DNA of 64,000 nucleotides, from positions 434,001 through 498,000 of the forward strand of contig JARVLF010000012.1 of assembly GCA_030849465.1 (NCBI GenBank), read 5' to 3'. The notes below the pieces were generated by a model. That model made no database searches. It saw only the letters and a list, made by a program, of their open reading frames with translations, and was not told where the DNA came from. The position numbers and the translations under genes are program-made. The DNA is from Moesziomyces globuligerus (taxonomy: Eukaryota > Basidiomycota > Ustilaginomycetes > Ustilaginales > Ustilaginaceae). Below are positions 28,752 to 38,723 of the stretch, piece by piece; positions within the stretch are counted from its first letter, which is position 1; each line of letters opens with the position of its first letter.

Positions 28752-31583
28752 ATGTCGGTCCAGCAGCCGCCCCCGGCCTCTTTGGCTTCCGGTCACCGAT
28801 GGTCTTCAAGCTTCGCGCTCGTCGCTGCAACTCTATGCGCTGTAGCGCCGTATCTGGCCGCTTTGGTGGGGTCGCTAAGCATCTTCGGGCGCATTGCCCT
28901 GGCAACAGGCGTTTACGTCGCCGTCTCGGCCCACTCGCAGCGTAGGTCCGTCCAACGTTTCCAGATGCAGCAGACCTCGTCTCCGTCGAAGCACACCGAA
29001 CAAACCAATCTCCTCTTGCCGCAGCCCTCGCGGGCGACATCACCGCGCTCTCCGCGTGCGGTCTCAAACACGTATTCGGGGCTGCAGCGAGTCGAAGCGT
29101 CCTCGAAAGACACCTCGGTGGCGGAGAAAGTGGCGTTCATTCGCAGCGAGCAGTGTCCGCAGCTGATGGATGCATGCTACCTCGATGCGGCAGCTGCGCC
29201 GCCTTTTCCCACTGGTCTGGTGCGAGCCGTGGCCGAAGACCTTTCGACCAGGCTGCTCTCGAACCCACATTCCAAGTCGCCTTCCGCCATCGCGACGGCA
29301 GACCAGATCACCGCGACGCGCCTCCGGGTGATGCGCGAGCTATTCGGCATCCAGGACACTCACAACTGGCACCTCGTCTTCACCGCCGGCACCACGGCCA
29401 GCCTCAAGCTCGTGGGCGAATCGATCGATTGGAATGCAGTCAAGGGCTCGGATACTCAGCAAGCCCGCTTCGCGTACCACCTTCAGAGCCACACCAGCGT
29501 GGTGGGGATTCGAGACCTCGCCACGCGCGCTGGGGCAGTGAGCTCTGCCTTCAGCGAGCATGACGCAGACGCTGCGGCTGGCAAATCGGGGCTCATCGCT
29601 CTGCCGTTGCAGTGCAATGCCACCGGTCGACGGTACCTGGACCTCATGAAGCACATATGCCGCACAAAGGCAGATGAATCGCTGGTGCTGGTGGATGCCG
29701 CATCTTACCTCTCCTCCGCATCGCGACTCGACTTGTCCCAAATGCAGACGGAGGAGACGCCGGACATGATCGCATTCTCCTTCTACAAGATCTTTGGCTA
29801 TCCGACCGGGATCGGTGGTCTGCTCGTCAAAGCTTCGGCAGCACCACGGCTCAGCCGCAAGACTTACTTTGGCGGTGGCACCGTGGATGCGATCCTGGCC
29901 GAAAGCGCATGGACCAAGCCGCGCCGCGAGTTCGAGGCTCGCTTTGAGGACGGCACGGTGAACGTGCATGGCATTCTTGCAGTCAACCGTGCGATGGACT
30001 ACTACACAGAAAGCTTTGGGTCCTGGGCGGACAGGCTCGACTACGTCGCCGGTCTGCGGGACCGTCTGATCTCGGCACTGAAAGGCTTGCGGCACGGCAA
30101 CGGTGTGCCCGTGGTCCGCATGTATCCGGCAGCCAGTCCGGAGCACGCAAAACTAGAGTACGGTCCGATCGTCAATTTCAATCTGCTGACAGCGACCGGG
30201 GCGATGGTTCCGCCGCAGGAAGTGGACCGGCTGGCGAGCATCAGCAACATCCACGTGCGCATGGGGCGGCACTGCAATCCTGGCTTTGTGACCTCGCATC
30301 TTGGCATCGCCGCCTCGCGGCTGAAGCAGGAGTACGCCGAGGGAGCCGGCTGCGACGATGCCGGCGACGCAGCGCTCGAGGTCTCGGGTCTGGCTTCGGC
30401 CTCGGTGCGTGCGAGCCTGTGCCTGCTCAATACGGAGGAAGATGTCGAGCGCCTCGTCGGCTTTGTCGCGCGCTTCTTCCTCTCACCCCATCCATCGCCA
30501 TCCACGACGTCCGTCAAGACCACCAAGGAAGCACTGGCAGGGGCAGCCAAGAAGCGGTTCGAGCTGGCCAACATCACGGTGTATCCGATCAAGTCGTGCG
30601 CGGGGCATGACCTGGCACGCGGCGAAGCGTGGACGCTGACGCGGCACGGGCTCGCGTACGACCGCGAGTGGATCGTGATGAATCTGGCCAACGGCAAGGC
30701 GCTCAGTCAGAAGCGCTTCCCCAAGATGGCGCTCATCCGTCCGCGCATCGACCTGGTCACACGGCAGATGGCCGTCTCCATCGCCGGTACGTCTCGCAGC
30801 TTCAAGGTCTCGCTGGACGATGACATGCAGTACAACGACGGTGAATCGGTGCAGAAGGAAGGCAAGGCTACGGAGATTTGTGGGATGGAAGTGTGGCCGC
30901 GGGCGCATCGGAGCGAAGAGCTTCGGGTCATGCTCACTGCACTGTTGGGTGTATCTTGCACCTTGGCCAGACAGGCGACGGACGTAAGCAGACACTCGAA
31001 GCTCGATACGGGCAGCGACAAGGTACCGCTGATCTTTAGCAACGAGTCGCCGTTCCTCATGATCAACTCGGCCTCGGTGGCGCAGGTTAGCGAGTGGATG
31101 CAGTCCGACTCGACGCCCGTGCTTACGGGTGCAGAAGAGGTCGCGTCCGACTCGGGCTACTCGTCAACCTCGCATTCCAAGGTCCAGCCCAAGCAAGCTC
31201 CTGCGTTGTTCGCTCAGGCAGCGAGCTTCCGCGCCAACTTCATGATCGCGCCCGAGCGCAGAGATCGGGACGAGGACGACGCGCAGTCGGAGGCGTTCTC
31301 GGAGGATGCCATGTCGAGACTGGTGGTGGGCGGACGACACGTGTTTGGCGTGCTCGGTCAATGCAGGCGATGCCAGATGGTCTGCGTCGACCAGAAGACC
31401 GGCGAGGTCAAACCGCAGACGCTCAAGACGCTCGCCAAGCTCAGAAGAAACGATCGCGGCCGAATCATCTTTGGCTCGCATCTGATGTGGCTTCCTGACC
31501 TGGCGCCGACTCGCACAGAAGTCGGACACCCCGCGCACCAGGATGACAAGGTGTGGGTCGGTATGGACGTTGTTGCTTCGTAG
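28752..31583 (+). CDS. Molybdenum cofactor sulfurase with hydrophobic N-terminal extension
   Basis: 943 aa, single exon, ATG at 28752. The enzyme (Aba3/HxB/MOCOS type) moves sulfur from cysteine to the Mo centre, activating xanthine dehydrogenase and aldehyde oxidase. The NifS-like PLP domain spans about residues 130-590, with the PLP lysine K346 (FSFYKIFGYPTGIGGLL), the TYFGGGTV motif and the persulfide cysteine C508 (GRHCNPGF). The C-terminal MOSC_N and MOSC domains start near residue 600 (ITVYPIKSC, SFRANFMIAP). Two hydrophobic stretches at residues 21-39 and 42-60 precede the catalytic domain, unlike the soluble plant and animal enzymes. A later start (Met near residue 72) would remove them. 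A substituted YLDAAAAP replaces the common YLDHAG. Confidence 0.93.
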   Translation: MSVQQPPPASLASGHRWSSSFALVAATLCAVAPYLAALVGSLSIFGRIALATGVYVAVSAHSQRRSVQRFQMQQTSSPSKHTEQTNLLLPQPSRATSPRSPRAVSNTYSGLQRVEASSKDTSVAEKVAFIRSEQCPQLMDACYLDAAAAPPFPTGLVRAVAEDLSTRLLSNPHSKSPSAIATADQITATRLRVMRELFGIQDTHNWHLVFTAGTTASLKLVGESIDWNAVKGSDTQQARFAYHLQSHTSVVGIRDLATRAGAVSSAFSEHDADAAAGKSGLIALPLQCNATGRRYLDLMKHICRTKADESLVLVDAASYLSSASRLDLSQMQTEETPDMIAFSFYKIFGYPTGIGGLLVKASAAPRLSRKTYFGGGTVDAILAESAWTKPRREFEARFEDGTVNVHGILAVNRAMDYYTESFGSWADRLDYVAGLRDRLISALKGLRHGNGVPVVRMYPAASPEHAKLEYGPIVNFNLLTATGAMVPPQEVDRLASISNIHVRMGRHCNPGFVTSHLGIAASRLKQEYAEGAGCDDAGDAALEVSGLASASVRASLCLLNTEEDVERLVGFVARFFLSPHPSPSTTSVKTTKEALAGAAKKRFELANITVYPIKSCAGHDLARGEAWTLTRHGLAYDREWIVMNLANGKALSQKRFPKMALIRPRIDLVTRQMAVSIAGTSRSFKVSLDDDMQYNDGESVQKEGKATEICGMEVWPRAHRSEELRVMLTALLGVSCTLARQATDVSRHSKLDTGSDKVPLIFSNESPFLMINSASVAQVSEWMQSDSTPVLTGAEEVASDSGYSSTSHSKVQPKQAPALFAQAASFRANFMIAPERRDRDEDDAQSEAFSEDAMSRLVVGGRHVFGVLGQCRRCQMVCVDQKTGEVKPQTLKTLAKLRRNDRGRIIFGSHLMWLPDLAPTRTEVGHPAHQDDKVWVGMDVVAS

Positions 31584-31694
31584 TCTGCATCTTGACATGC
31601 AAAGAATAGCGATTGGGACAAACAATAGACCGTGACATTCGCGGAAAGAATGACTTGTATTGGAACGAATTCTCGCAGCTGTGCGATCCGCGAA

Positions 31695-32201
31695 TCAGAA
31701 CGGCCAGTACCAACGCTTCTTTGTCGTTTGGCTCGATTGTTCCGGTGCTTGAGGTGATGGCGAAGAGGATGGAGCAAGCTGCTGAGCGGATCGATCCACC
31801 TTTTCGGCGAGGCTCTTTGCAGAATGTTCGAGTGAGTCTGTGTGACGGGTCATGAGCAGTGTCTGTTCATCGCGGTCAAGCAGGTTCCAGAGCAGATGCA
31901 GGCCAAAGTACGCTGTGCTGCCGTAGGCGAGGATGCGGAGGAGCGCGGGAAAGAGCTGACTGTAAAGCGAGGCGTGGCGTGCGGATGCACCTGTCGGATT
32001 GCGAGCGCGTTCCGCCTTTCGTGCCGCCTTGTTGGCCAGGTACTGCTCGGCCTCGTTGAGTTCTTGGTTTGGTGGTCTCGGCGGCGGCACCGCAAGTGCA
32101 CGGTGATGTGTGGTCGAGAGACTGCGTGCAAGCGTACGAAGGCCCAGCGTGCGTCGCGGTGCGACGAGCGTGATTACGGCACGAGATGAAGATGGCAGCA
32201 T
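31695..32201 (-). CDS. Small mitochondrial-type membrane protein, unknown function
   Basis: 168 aa, ATG at 32201; the frame upstream begins at GTG with no other ATG. The N-terminus is a good presequence candidate (Arg-rich, no acids: APRRTLGLRTLARSLSTTHHR). A short helical segment rich in Ala, Arg and Glu follows (YLANKAARKAERAR), then one membrane segment at about residues 84-107 (LLRILAYGSTAYFGLHLLWNLL). The final 60 residues are Ser/Gln/Pro-rich and end in KKRWYWPF. It is probably an inner-membrane protein with a single pass; the family is not recognised. It converges with the MoCo sulfurase (111 bp between stops) and is divergent from the AT-hook gene. Confidence 0.75.
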   Translation of the reverse strand: MLPSSSRAVITLVAPRRTLGLRTLARSLSTTHHRALAVPPPRPPNQELNEAEQYLANKAARKAERARNPTGASARHASLYSQLFPALLRILAYGSTAYFGLHLLWNLLDRDEQTLLMTRHTDSLEHSAKSLAEKVDRSAQQLAPSSSPSPQAPEQSSQTTKKRWYWPF

Positions 32202-32685
32202 GGCTGATCGAAGCGATGCGGGCAAGACGGAGTTGGTGGGATAGAAAGGAAGGCAGCGGATACAAGCTAAGATGCCAGGCTGTCGGCGTCCGTGCAGGTC
32301 GAAGCAGCCAAAGCGCACAGCAAAGGAAATCGCCGTAATCGGGAAGCTCCTGGCAAATCATCGGCGATGGGCGCGTGGGGTGTATGCGTAGCCAGCATCA
32401 CGCGTCGGAGGAGGCTCGCACTCGACTGGCACTGAGGGCGCTTTCGTGATTTCATATTTCGCATCCACAACGTCTTTTTGGCCTTTTCACACCTCCAATC
32501 ACCACGCCCACCCAACTTTATCACACTCAGCACGCTGCCTAGCTATCTTCTCGTCGCAGTCAGGCTCTTGATCTCGCTCGTACCCAACACTGCTCCTTCC
32601 GACACGCGAACCTACGACATGCGACACGCTCGACAGCATAGCATCGCCTGAGCCACCATCCAAGCCACATCCATCCATCGCCGTC
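32202..32685. other. Divergent promoter region (mitochondrial protein / AT-hook gene)
   Basis: 484 bp between divergent starts, pyrimidine- and CA-rich on the plus strand after 32460, as in many fungal leaders. No supportable gene. Confidence 0.5.
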
Positions 32686-34518
32686 ATGGCACCAACAATG
32701 GAGGCCAGCAACATGGTCGACCCCGCTCCCATGGTCAAGAAAGGGCGTGGCCGTCCACGCAAGTCTCAGCCCCAGATCGATCCCAGCCAGCCCCTTCATC
32801 CGTGGGCTAGCACGTCCAAACCAGTGGTCCCCACTACAACCTCAGCTGGACAAGCACCGCACAACCCGCATCAACCACCACCGCAACCGCAGCCTTCAGA
32901 ATTCACGCTTCCACCACATCCGTCTATTCTTTATCCTTCCGTCAGAGCGACGCCAGCTCCTGCCGCTAGCTTCTATGCCCAAAACATGCACGCTGGGATG
33001 GACGCACAGCGCGCAACACCAGCGCCACATCCAATGCCGTTCCACCAAGAACAGTACCTCCTGCCGATCCCTGCACAGAGGAAGAGGCTCCCGACACGTG
33101 CGGATCTGGACTTCCTCCTAGGCGGACGTGCAGCAGCACGAGCTCGATCCTCGACACCAAACGCGGCGGCAGTATTGGCTCGAAACGTTCCTGGACCAGC
33201 TGCCACGTCGAGTCACTTCGCCGGTCCCGCAAGGTATGAGTCAGTCGCCCCGGCGCCGTACGTCAATCATCCATACGCGCGGGGTCAGACGCCCTTTGCT
33301 GGCCCGAGCAGATCGGCCGCGCTGTCTCACAGCGCAGTCACCGCAAGTCCATACGTTCCTCCTGCTCCCGCCACTGCGGCAGGATCCTCCGCATATCTTC
33401 ACGGCCCTTCGCATCCGACGCCGTATTCGAACGCCGACGGACCGTACGGCGGACCGGACTACGACGACGGGCTTGCGTTGGGCGCGGAAGCCGTGATGGA
33501 ATCGGACCACAACGGCGGCTCTTCCTCGGACGCCGATGTGGAGGACGAGACTATGCTCAACGACCCCGACGATCCCAACGACGCCGACTTCAAACCCGGC
33601 GGGAAATCCAGCTCGTCCAAACGACCCGGGCGCTTCTCGCAGCATACAAGACAGAGCCAGGCGAGCACGAGCAGCGCAGGCAAGGTGCCCGGCAGCGCGA
33701 ATCGGACCCGCGCCTCGAGCCAAAACGCCCCGAAGCGCCGCGGTCGACCGCCCAAGGTCGAATACACACCCGAGGTTCTCGAACGCATCAAGGCGGCCAA
33801 CGAGATTCTCGCAATGGGCGAGAGCGCGGCCGATCAGGGCATTCGGCTCGACTCGATCATCGACCGTAAGACGCGCCGCGAACTGTCTCCCGAGATGCGT
33901 CAGGTCATCCTACGTGCGCGCAACACCCAGCTCCAGCGCCTGCGCCGCGAATCCATGCGTGCCAACGGCGGCGTGGTGATACCACAGATCAACAAGAGGC
34001 CCACTCGTCTCTCGAAAACGTCGTTGGCAGGATCTGCGACCAACGCAGAAAGCGCGGCTCAGGCGGAGCCGGAGCGGGAGCGGGAGCGCGGGAGGAGACG
34101 GCGCGAGCGGGCTGAGGACGACGCTGGAAGCGGGTCCGCAATCGTAGAAAGGGCGAAAGGCAAGGTGTCGGAGTGGATCAAGACCATCAGCAGCGATCCG
34201 GAGCCTACCGCGGAGCAGCACGCCACGCCGGCGGAAAACTTCGCAATCGATCCCGCGCTCCGCGATGAGGGCCCCGGCACCCAGGCAGACGCACCACCGG
34301 CGATCCCGAACGACGCAGCACCGGCGATTCAGAACGACGCAGACGACGCGTTTGCGCGATTCGCCACAGTGACGGGCAAAGAGGCCGCACCCGTCACTCA
34401 CGGCGAGACCGACCCGCAGCTGACACCGCACGAGGACGGCCAGGTTGCCGACGCCGCCGCGCCGCCAGCAGCATGCCAGGCCGGCGTGCCCGGTGACGAG
34501 TACTACTTTTCTACCTAG
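32686..34518 (+). CDS. AT-hook protein, probable chromatin factor
   Basis: 610 aa, single exon, ATG at 32686. Two AT-hook cores are visible: GRGRPRK at residues 20-26 and KRRGRPPK near 350-358. AT-hooks bind the minor groove of AT-rich DNA. The sequence between them is Pro/Ala/Tyr-rich and low in complexity, with an acidic patch (DADVEDETMLNDPDDPNDADF). After the second hook comes the only clearly folded segment (YTPEVLERIKAANEILAMG...), followed by LSPEMRQVILRARNTQLQRLRRESM. An Arg/Glu repeat (ERERERGRRRRERAED) and an Ala/Pro-rich tail finish the protein. No enzyme domain is seen. A role in transcription or chromatin is inferred from the hooks only. Confidence 0.82.
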   Translation: MAPTMEASNMVDPAPMVKKGRGRPRKSQPQIDPSQPLHPWASTSKPVVPTTTSAGQAPHNPHQPPPQPQPSEFTLPPHPSILYPSVRATPAPAASFYAQNMHAGMDAQRATPAPHPMPFHQEQYLLPIPAQRKRLPTRADLDFLLGGRAAARARSSTPNAAAVLARNVPGPAATSSHFAGPARYESVAPAPYVNHPYARGQTPFAGPSRSAALSHSAVTASPYVPPAPATAAGSSAYLHGPSHPTPYSNADGPYGGPDYDDGLALGAEAVMESDHNGGSSSDADVEDETMLNDPDDPNDADFKPGGKSSSSKRPGRFSQHTRQSQASTSSAGKVPGSANRTRASSQNAPKRRGRPPKVEYTPEVLERIKAANEILAMGESAADQGIRLDSIIDRKTRRELSPEMRQVILRARNTQLQRLRRESMRANGGVVIPQINKRPTRLSKTSLAGSATNAESAAQAEPERERERGRRRRERAEDDAGSGSAIVERAKGKVSEWIKTISSDPEPTAEQHATPAENFAIDPALRDEGPGTQADAPPAIPNDAAPAIQNDADDAFARFATVTGKEAAPVTHGETDPQLTPHEDGQVADAAAPPAACQAGVPGDEYYFST

Positions 34519-34643
34519 CCGCTCTGCATACAGTGGGGCAAACAGACGCGCAAGTCAACCCAACGGAACGGTGAACTCAGCCGGTTTGATTTCAGTTTGG
34601 ACTGCGTGTACGTGTGTGTGTGAGAGAGAGACGATGGGGAGGT

Positions 34644-37600
34644 TTAGGATTCGGCGATTGCGAACCAGGCGTCTCTGGCGTCGACGGCGGCAGTGCGGAC
34701 GGAGCGGACGGGGTCGTCGATTCCTGCGCCCTGAGCGGCGAGTTTCTTGAGGACGAGGGTACGGAGCGGGTGTAGGTGGTGGTGCTGGAGACCTCCTGTG
34801 TCTGGCATGACCTTTTGTTCGTCGTCGACCTGGGGTCTTGCTGCGAGACTGGTGAGGGTTCTGAGCGCAGCTACGCGCGTCGAAGGAGGGGTGTGGGACG
34901 AGGGGACGACGTTTGCGAGGAGCTTTGCGGTGATGGCCGAGAGGTGAGCGACGATCATGCCGGTGGGATCAAACGCTTGTCCCGTTGGAATTTTCTTGCC
35001 GACTTCGCTTGCTACTGTGAGGGCGTTTGCTGCTGCGGAGCGAGCCTTTGAATCGGGCAGTTGGAGCGACTGGATCAGAAGCGGGAAGAGTCCCTCGAGC
35101 CGTTCGACCAGCATGCTCGGTGGCAACCACGGCAGCAGACCGGCGAGCGAGACGAGGTAGATCGTCTTTGCATCCACAGCATCGTGAGCCTCGTGAGCGT
35201 CGTGACCGTGATCGCAGCCATCACCATGCACATGCACATGCGCATGCGAGTGCTTCGAAGCCGTCGCAAACGACTCCAACAACCTTGGCAGCAGGAAGGA
35301 AAACAGCTTCTGCTTCCACAACAGCCTAACGGTAAACCCATTCTCCTTGGTCGAAATACCATCCTCAGCCACACCAACAATCGTCGACAAATCCCTCGCC
35401 GCTGCCCTGGCGAACTTCCAATCCGCCATCCCTCCCGCACCACCCTGGCCTGCAGACTGAACAAGCTGTGCCGTCGAGCCAACTGCGCCCGAGACATGGT
35501 CAAAGATCTCGATCAGCACGCGGTTGAGCATCGCTTCGGCGAGCTTGGACGACTTGACCACGAGCGCGCGCGTGAGCCACATCCACGCCTGCAGCGCCAC
35601 GCGTCTCGTCGCCTTTGTCGCACTCTTGATGTTGCGGCTCCAGAACTCGTCGAGCAGCGTGAGGAACGCCGGTTGCGACTCGTCAATAAACTTGTTGGTC
35701 AGCGCCGCCGCCATCCAGTACGCGCTGTTGAGCTGCAGAGCCTGCGAAGCCTTGTGCACCGCATCCGCCTCGCCCGTCGTCTCGACAGTGCGCAGCGTCC
35801 AGTCCAGCACACACGCCAGAGATTTCAACGCCGCCTCGTGCCGCGATGTCGCAACCTCGGGCGTATTTGCCAGCTGCACAACCCCCGCCGCAGGAGCCGA
35901 AGCTACCACTGCAGCCGACAGCAGCGCCGCCGCGTTTCGGCTCGCCACTGCAAAGAGCCCGTTTGCCGCATCGGCCGAGAATGGCGCAAACGACTGCAAG
36001 AGCGGCGAACCGGATGTGATCAGCGAAGCTGCCTCGCTTGAGGCGGTGGTGTCGACGAACGGCGTCTGGCCAGCAACGTAGGTTTGGTTTAGACTCGCGA
36101 GCAGCTCGCGCTGGCGATTGGCGTCGAGCAGCTTGACAAACGTGCCGAGGAGCGCCGCCGTATCGGCCACGACGGCGGGATGAGCTGCGATGCTGAGCGC
36201 ACCTGTCGCACTCGCCGCCTCGAGCCCGGAAAGCGTGAGGCTCACCAGGCGTGAGGGCAGCGTGTGCGCGTACTTGACCACATCGCGGTGCCCATTCTGC
36301 CTCTTGAGATCGACCATCGTCTGCAGCGTCAGGATGAGACCCCTCGCGTAGCCTAGGTTGGCTTCCTGCAGCACCTCGACCTGTTCTTGCCTGGTCGCAG
36401 CATCCTGGCCCTCTTCCCTCGTTCCTGCAGCCCGTGCACTGCCTGGACGGCAGCACAGTTCGAGCTTGGTGAAGAGCTTGACAACGACAGCCTCGAATAG
36501 GAAGGGCGCAACGCAGAGGCGCGAGAGTGCGCCCAGACTTCGGCGGATGTTAGCCTTGGTCAGGTCCAGTTCCGCCTCGACGTCGTCGACTGCTTTGCCT
36601 GCTGTGCGGCCCTCGGGATCGTGCATCGGCTCGATGCGGTCCGGCAGCTTGTCGAGGAGCACGGGCAGAACGACCTGCTCGATGACGCGCGCAGTCGGAT
36701 TCGCAGCGGCAAGCGTGTTGGCGGTGCGCTCGTTCGAGATGACCTCGATCGCACAAAGCGCCTCCTCCCTGACATCATCACCGACCGAGGAGACGAGCAG
36801 CGAGGCAACTTCGCGCGTAAGGAAGCTGAGCTCGTCAAAGTCGAGCAGCGCCTTGTTCGTTTTGGCATCAGCGGCAACGGCAACGCTGTCGGCACCGGCA
36901 CTGCCGTTGCTGCTGAGGATCGAGATGGACACGACCGACGAGTAGACGAGCATGGCCGAGCGGCGGTACGACGTAGAACGAAGGCCGTTGGAGAGGCAGC
37001 TTAGTAGGTCCGAGAGGAACGGATCCAGCGGTCGGTTGTCGCCTGCGTAACTTCGCCCGCTCGCGCTGGTGGGCAGCAGCTGACCAGACCCGATCTCGCC
37101 CGTGCTCGCACCCGTCTGCGTCTTTGCCAACTCGGCATGACGGTGCACCTTGGCCAGCGCCTCGAGGAGTTCGCCGATGCCGGCCAAGATAGGTGTGCGT
37201 TGCGCGAGATCCTCGGGATCGGCAAACATCTTGATCATCTGATCCATGAAGCCGTACACGGCCAGATAGGCAGTGCTGGCGGATGCGCGGACCATGCAGG
37301 AGAGCACCCGGATGCCGGCCTTTGCGAGCGACTTGCCCGGCTCTTCAAGCTCGACGAGACAGTCGTGGACCATCTTTGACGCTACGCCCTCCGGTGGGTC
37401 GACGCCGTGGTACAGGACGTGAAGCAGAGTGGTGAGCGTGTCGACGGCCAAATCGCCGGTCTCGTCGTCCGTGGCGTGGAAGATTTCGATCTTGAGACCT
37501 TCCCAGAGCTTGGTGGCGTTGGCGATTGCAGCGGCGCGGCCGTAGACGGGCATGGCGGCGATGAGCGTGCGGAGCGTATCGAGCTTTGCCGGGCCTCCTG

Positions 37601-38723
37601 CGGCGCTGAGCTTCTCGAGAAGGAGCGGGTATCCGAGAGGGGCCATGGCGGGCGAGGCGCAGATGGCGGCTCGCAGGGCGACTTTGAGGTCGTCTGAAGT
37701 GATACCGTAGGGGTCATCCGGTGGAGGACGGAACGTGATGGGGAAGTAGCAGAAGGTGATATCGAAGAATTTCTCGGTCATCTCGCGATCCATGATCCAC
37801 TCGGTGAGCAGGACCTTGTCGACGCCAAAGAGCACCATGAGATTGCGTGGATCCTTCTCGCCTTGAACCATCTTGACGTAGCCCTGGAGGAAGTCTTTGC
37901 CCTGGCAGATTTCAGATTGCGTCGCATCAGCCCCAGACGGTACCGCTCCGAGATTGTTGGGAGGATCGTCGACGTCCATGGCCGTTGTTGGTGAGGCAGC
38001 GGTAGCTGGCTCTTTGGACGCGGTGGAGGACGAAGCGGAGGACAAGCGGAATGCCTTGAGCGCGTCGCGGTGGTGGGCGACGAGACTGTCGAGGAGACGG
38101 TAGATGATGAATCGAAGGCTTTGCGGATGGTTGGCAGCGACGACGTGAGAGAAGAGGGCTTCGGCAACAGCATGCGCCTGCTCCTGGCCGAAACCTTTGA
38201 CGGGAGCTGGGTCCGACGGAGCCGCTGGCGAAGTGGGTGCTTTGCAGGCGGACAGGACTGTGAGCGCCTTGATAGAGCTGACGAGCATGGCGCTGCCCTT
38301 GAGAGTCTTCTGCTCTGCCTCATTTCTGCGTGCGCGGGGAGCCGATTCGGGAAGCACCTCGGGAGCCTTTGCGGACCTGACGAAGTTGTCAGAGACGATG
38401 ACGCCGTCGGCGATCTTGTCAGCGAAGAAAGAGGAGAGCGTGCGTACGGCCTGAGTGGTGAAGATGCTGCTGAGAGGATGTTGCTGGGAGTCAGACTGTG
38501 CTGGCGTAGAGTCTGCGTCGAGGAAGTGGCATGTAATGTCGGAGAGGAGCTGGACGGCTCGTGTCCTGATATCCTCCTCTTCGGATGTGAGGTGCTCTCC
38601 AAGTAGGCGCACGACGCCGAGCAGCGATACCGAGCCGTTTGCGAGATCGCCGATCAGGGATGGAGGCAGCTCCTGAAAGGAGCCCACCATGTACGCCCTG
38701 ATGGCCTGAGATGGATCCGACAT
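34644..38723 (-). CDS. MMS19: MMS19/Met18 cytosolic iron-sulfur targeting factor
   Basis: 1359 aa, single exon, ATG at 38723. Mms19 is a HEAT-repeat scaffold that, with Ciao1/Cia1 and Ciao2/Cia2, delivers Fe-S clusters to DNA polymerases, helicases such as XPD and other nuclear proteins. The N-terminal domain is recognised by LLGEHLTSEEEDIRTRAVQLL and the strongly conserved FFDITFCYFPITFRPPPDDP at about residues 324-345. HEAT-like helices continue to the end (LFPLLIQSLQLPDSKARSAA). A His/Cys-rich stretch at residues 1158-1180 (HSHAHVHVHG, CDHGHD) is unusual for the family. It converges with the AT-hook gene (125 bp between stops). Length exceeds the yeast (1032) and human (1030) proteins, mostly by low-complexity inserts. 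Confidence 0.93.
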   Translation of the reverse strand: MSDPSQAIRAYMVGSFQELPPSLIGDLANGSVSLLGVVRLLGEHLTSEEEDIRTRAVQLLSDITCHFLDADSTPAQSDSQQHPLSSIFTTQAVRTLSSFFADKIADGVIVSDNFVRSAKAPEVLPESAPRARRNEAEQKTLKGSAMLVSSIKALTVLSACKAPTSPAAPSDPAPVKGFGQEQAHAVAEALFSHVVAANHPQSLRFIIYRLLDSLVAHHRDALKAFRLSSASSSTASKEPATAASPTTAMDVDDPPNNLGAVPSGADATQSEICQGKDFLQGYVKMVQGEKDPRNLMVLFGVDKVLLTEWIMDREMTEKFFDITFCYFPITFRPPPDDPYGITSDDLKVALRAAICASPAMAPLGYPLLLEKLSAAGGPAKLDTLRTLIAAMPVYGRAAAIANATKLWEGLKIEIFHATDDETGDLAVDTLTTLLHVLYHGVDPPEGVASKMVHDCLVELEEPGKSLAKAGIRVLSCMVRASASTAYLAVYGFMDQMIKMFADPEDLAQRTPILAGIGELLEALAKVHRHAELAKTQTGASTGEIGSGQLLPTSASGRSYAGDNRPLDPFLSDLLSCLSNGLRSTSYRRSAMLVYSSVVSISILSSNGSAGADSVAVAADAKTNKALLDFDELSFLTREVASLLVSSVGDDVREEALCAIEVISNERTANTLAAANPTARVIEQVVLPVLLDKLPDRIEPMHDPEGRTAGKAVDDVEAELDLTKANIRRSLGALSRLCVAPFLFEAVVVKLFTKLELCCRPGSARAAGTREEGQDAATRQEQVEVLQEANLGYARGLILTLQTMVDLKRQNGHRDVVKYAHTLPSRLVSLTLSGLEAASATGALSIAAHPAVVADTAALLGTFVKLLDANRQRELLASLNQTYVAGQTPFVDTTASSEAASLITSGSPLLQSFAPFSADAANGLFAVASRNAAALLSAAVVASAPAAGVVQLANTPEVATSRHEAALKSLACVLDWTLRTVETTGEADAVHKASQALQLNSAYWMAAALTNKFIDESQPAFLTLLDEFWSRNIKSATKATRRVALQAWMWLTRALVVKSSKLAEAMLNRVLIEIFDHVSGAVGSTAQLVQSAGQGGAGGMADWKFARAAARDLSTIVGVAEDGISTKENGFTVRLLWKQKLFSFLLPRLLESFATASKHSHAHVHVHGDGCDHGHDAHEAHDAVDAKTIYLVSLAGLLPWLPPSMLVERLEGLFPLLIQSLQLPDSKARSAAANALTVASEVGKKIPTGQAFDPTGMIVAHLSAITAKLLANVVPSSHTPPSTRVAALRTLTSLAARPQVDDEQKVMPDTGGLQHHHLHPLRTLVLKKLAAQGAGIDDPVRSVRTAAVDARDAWFAIAES

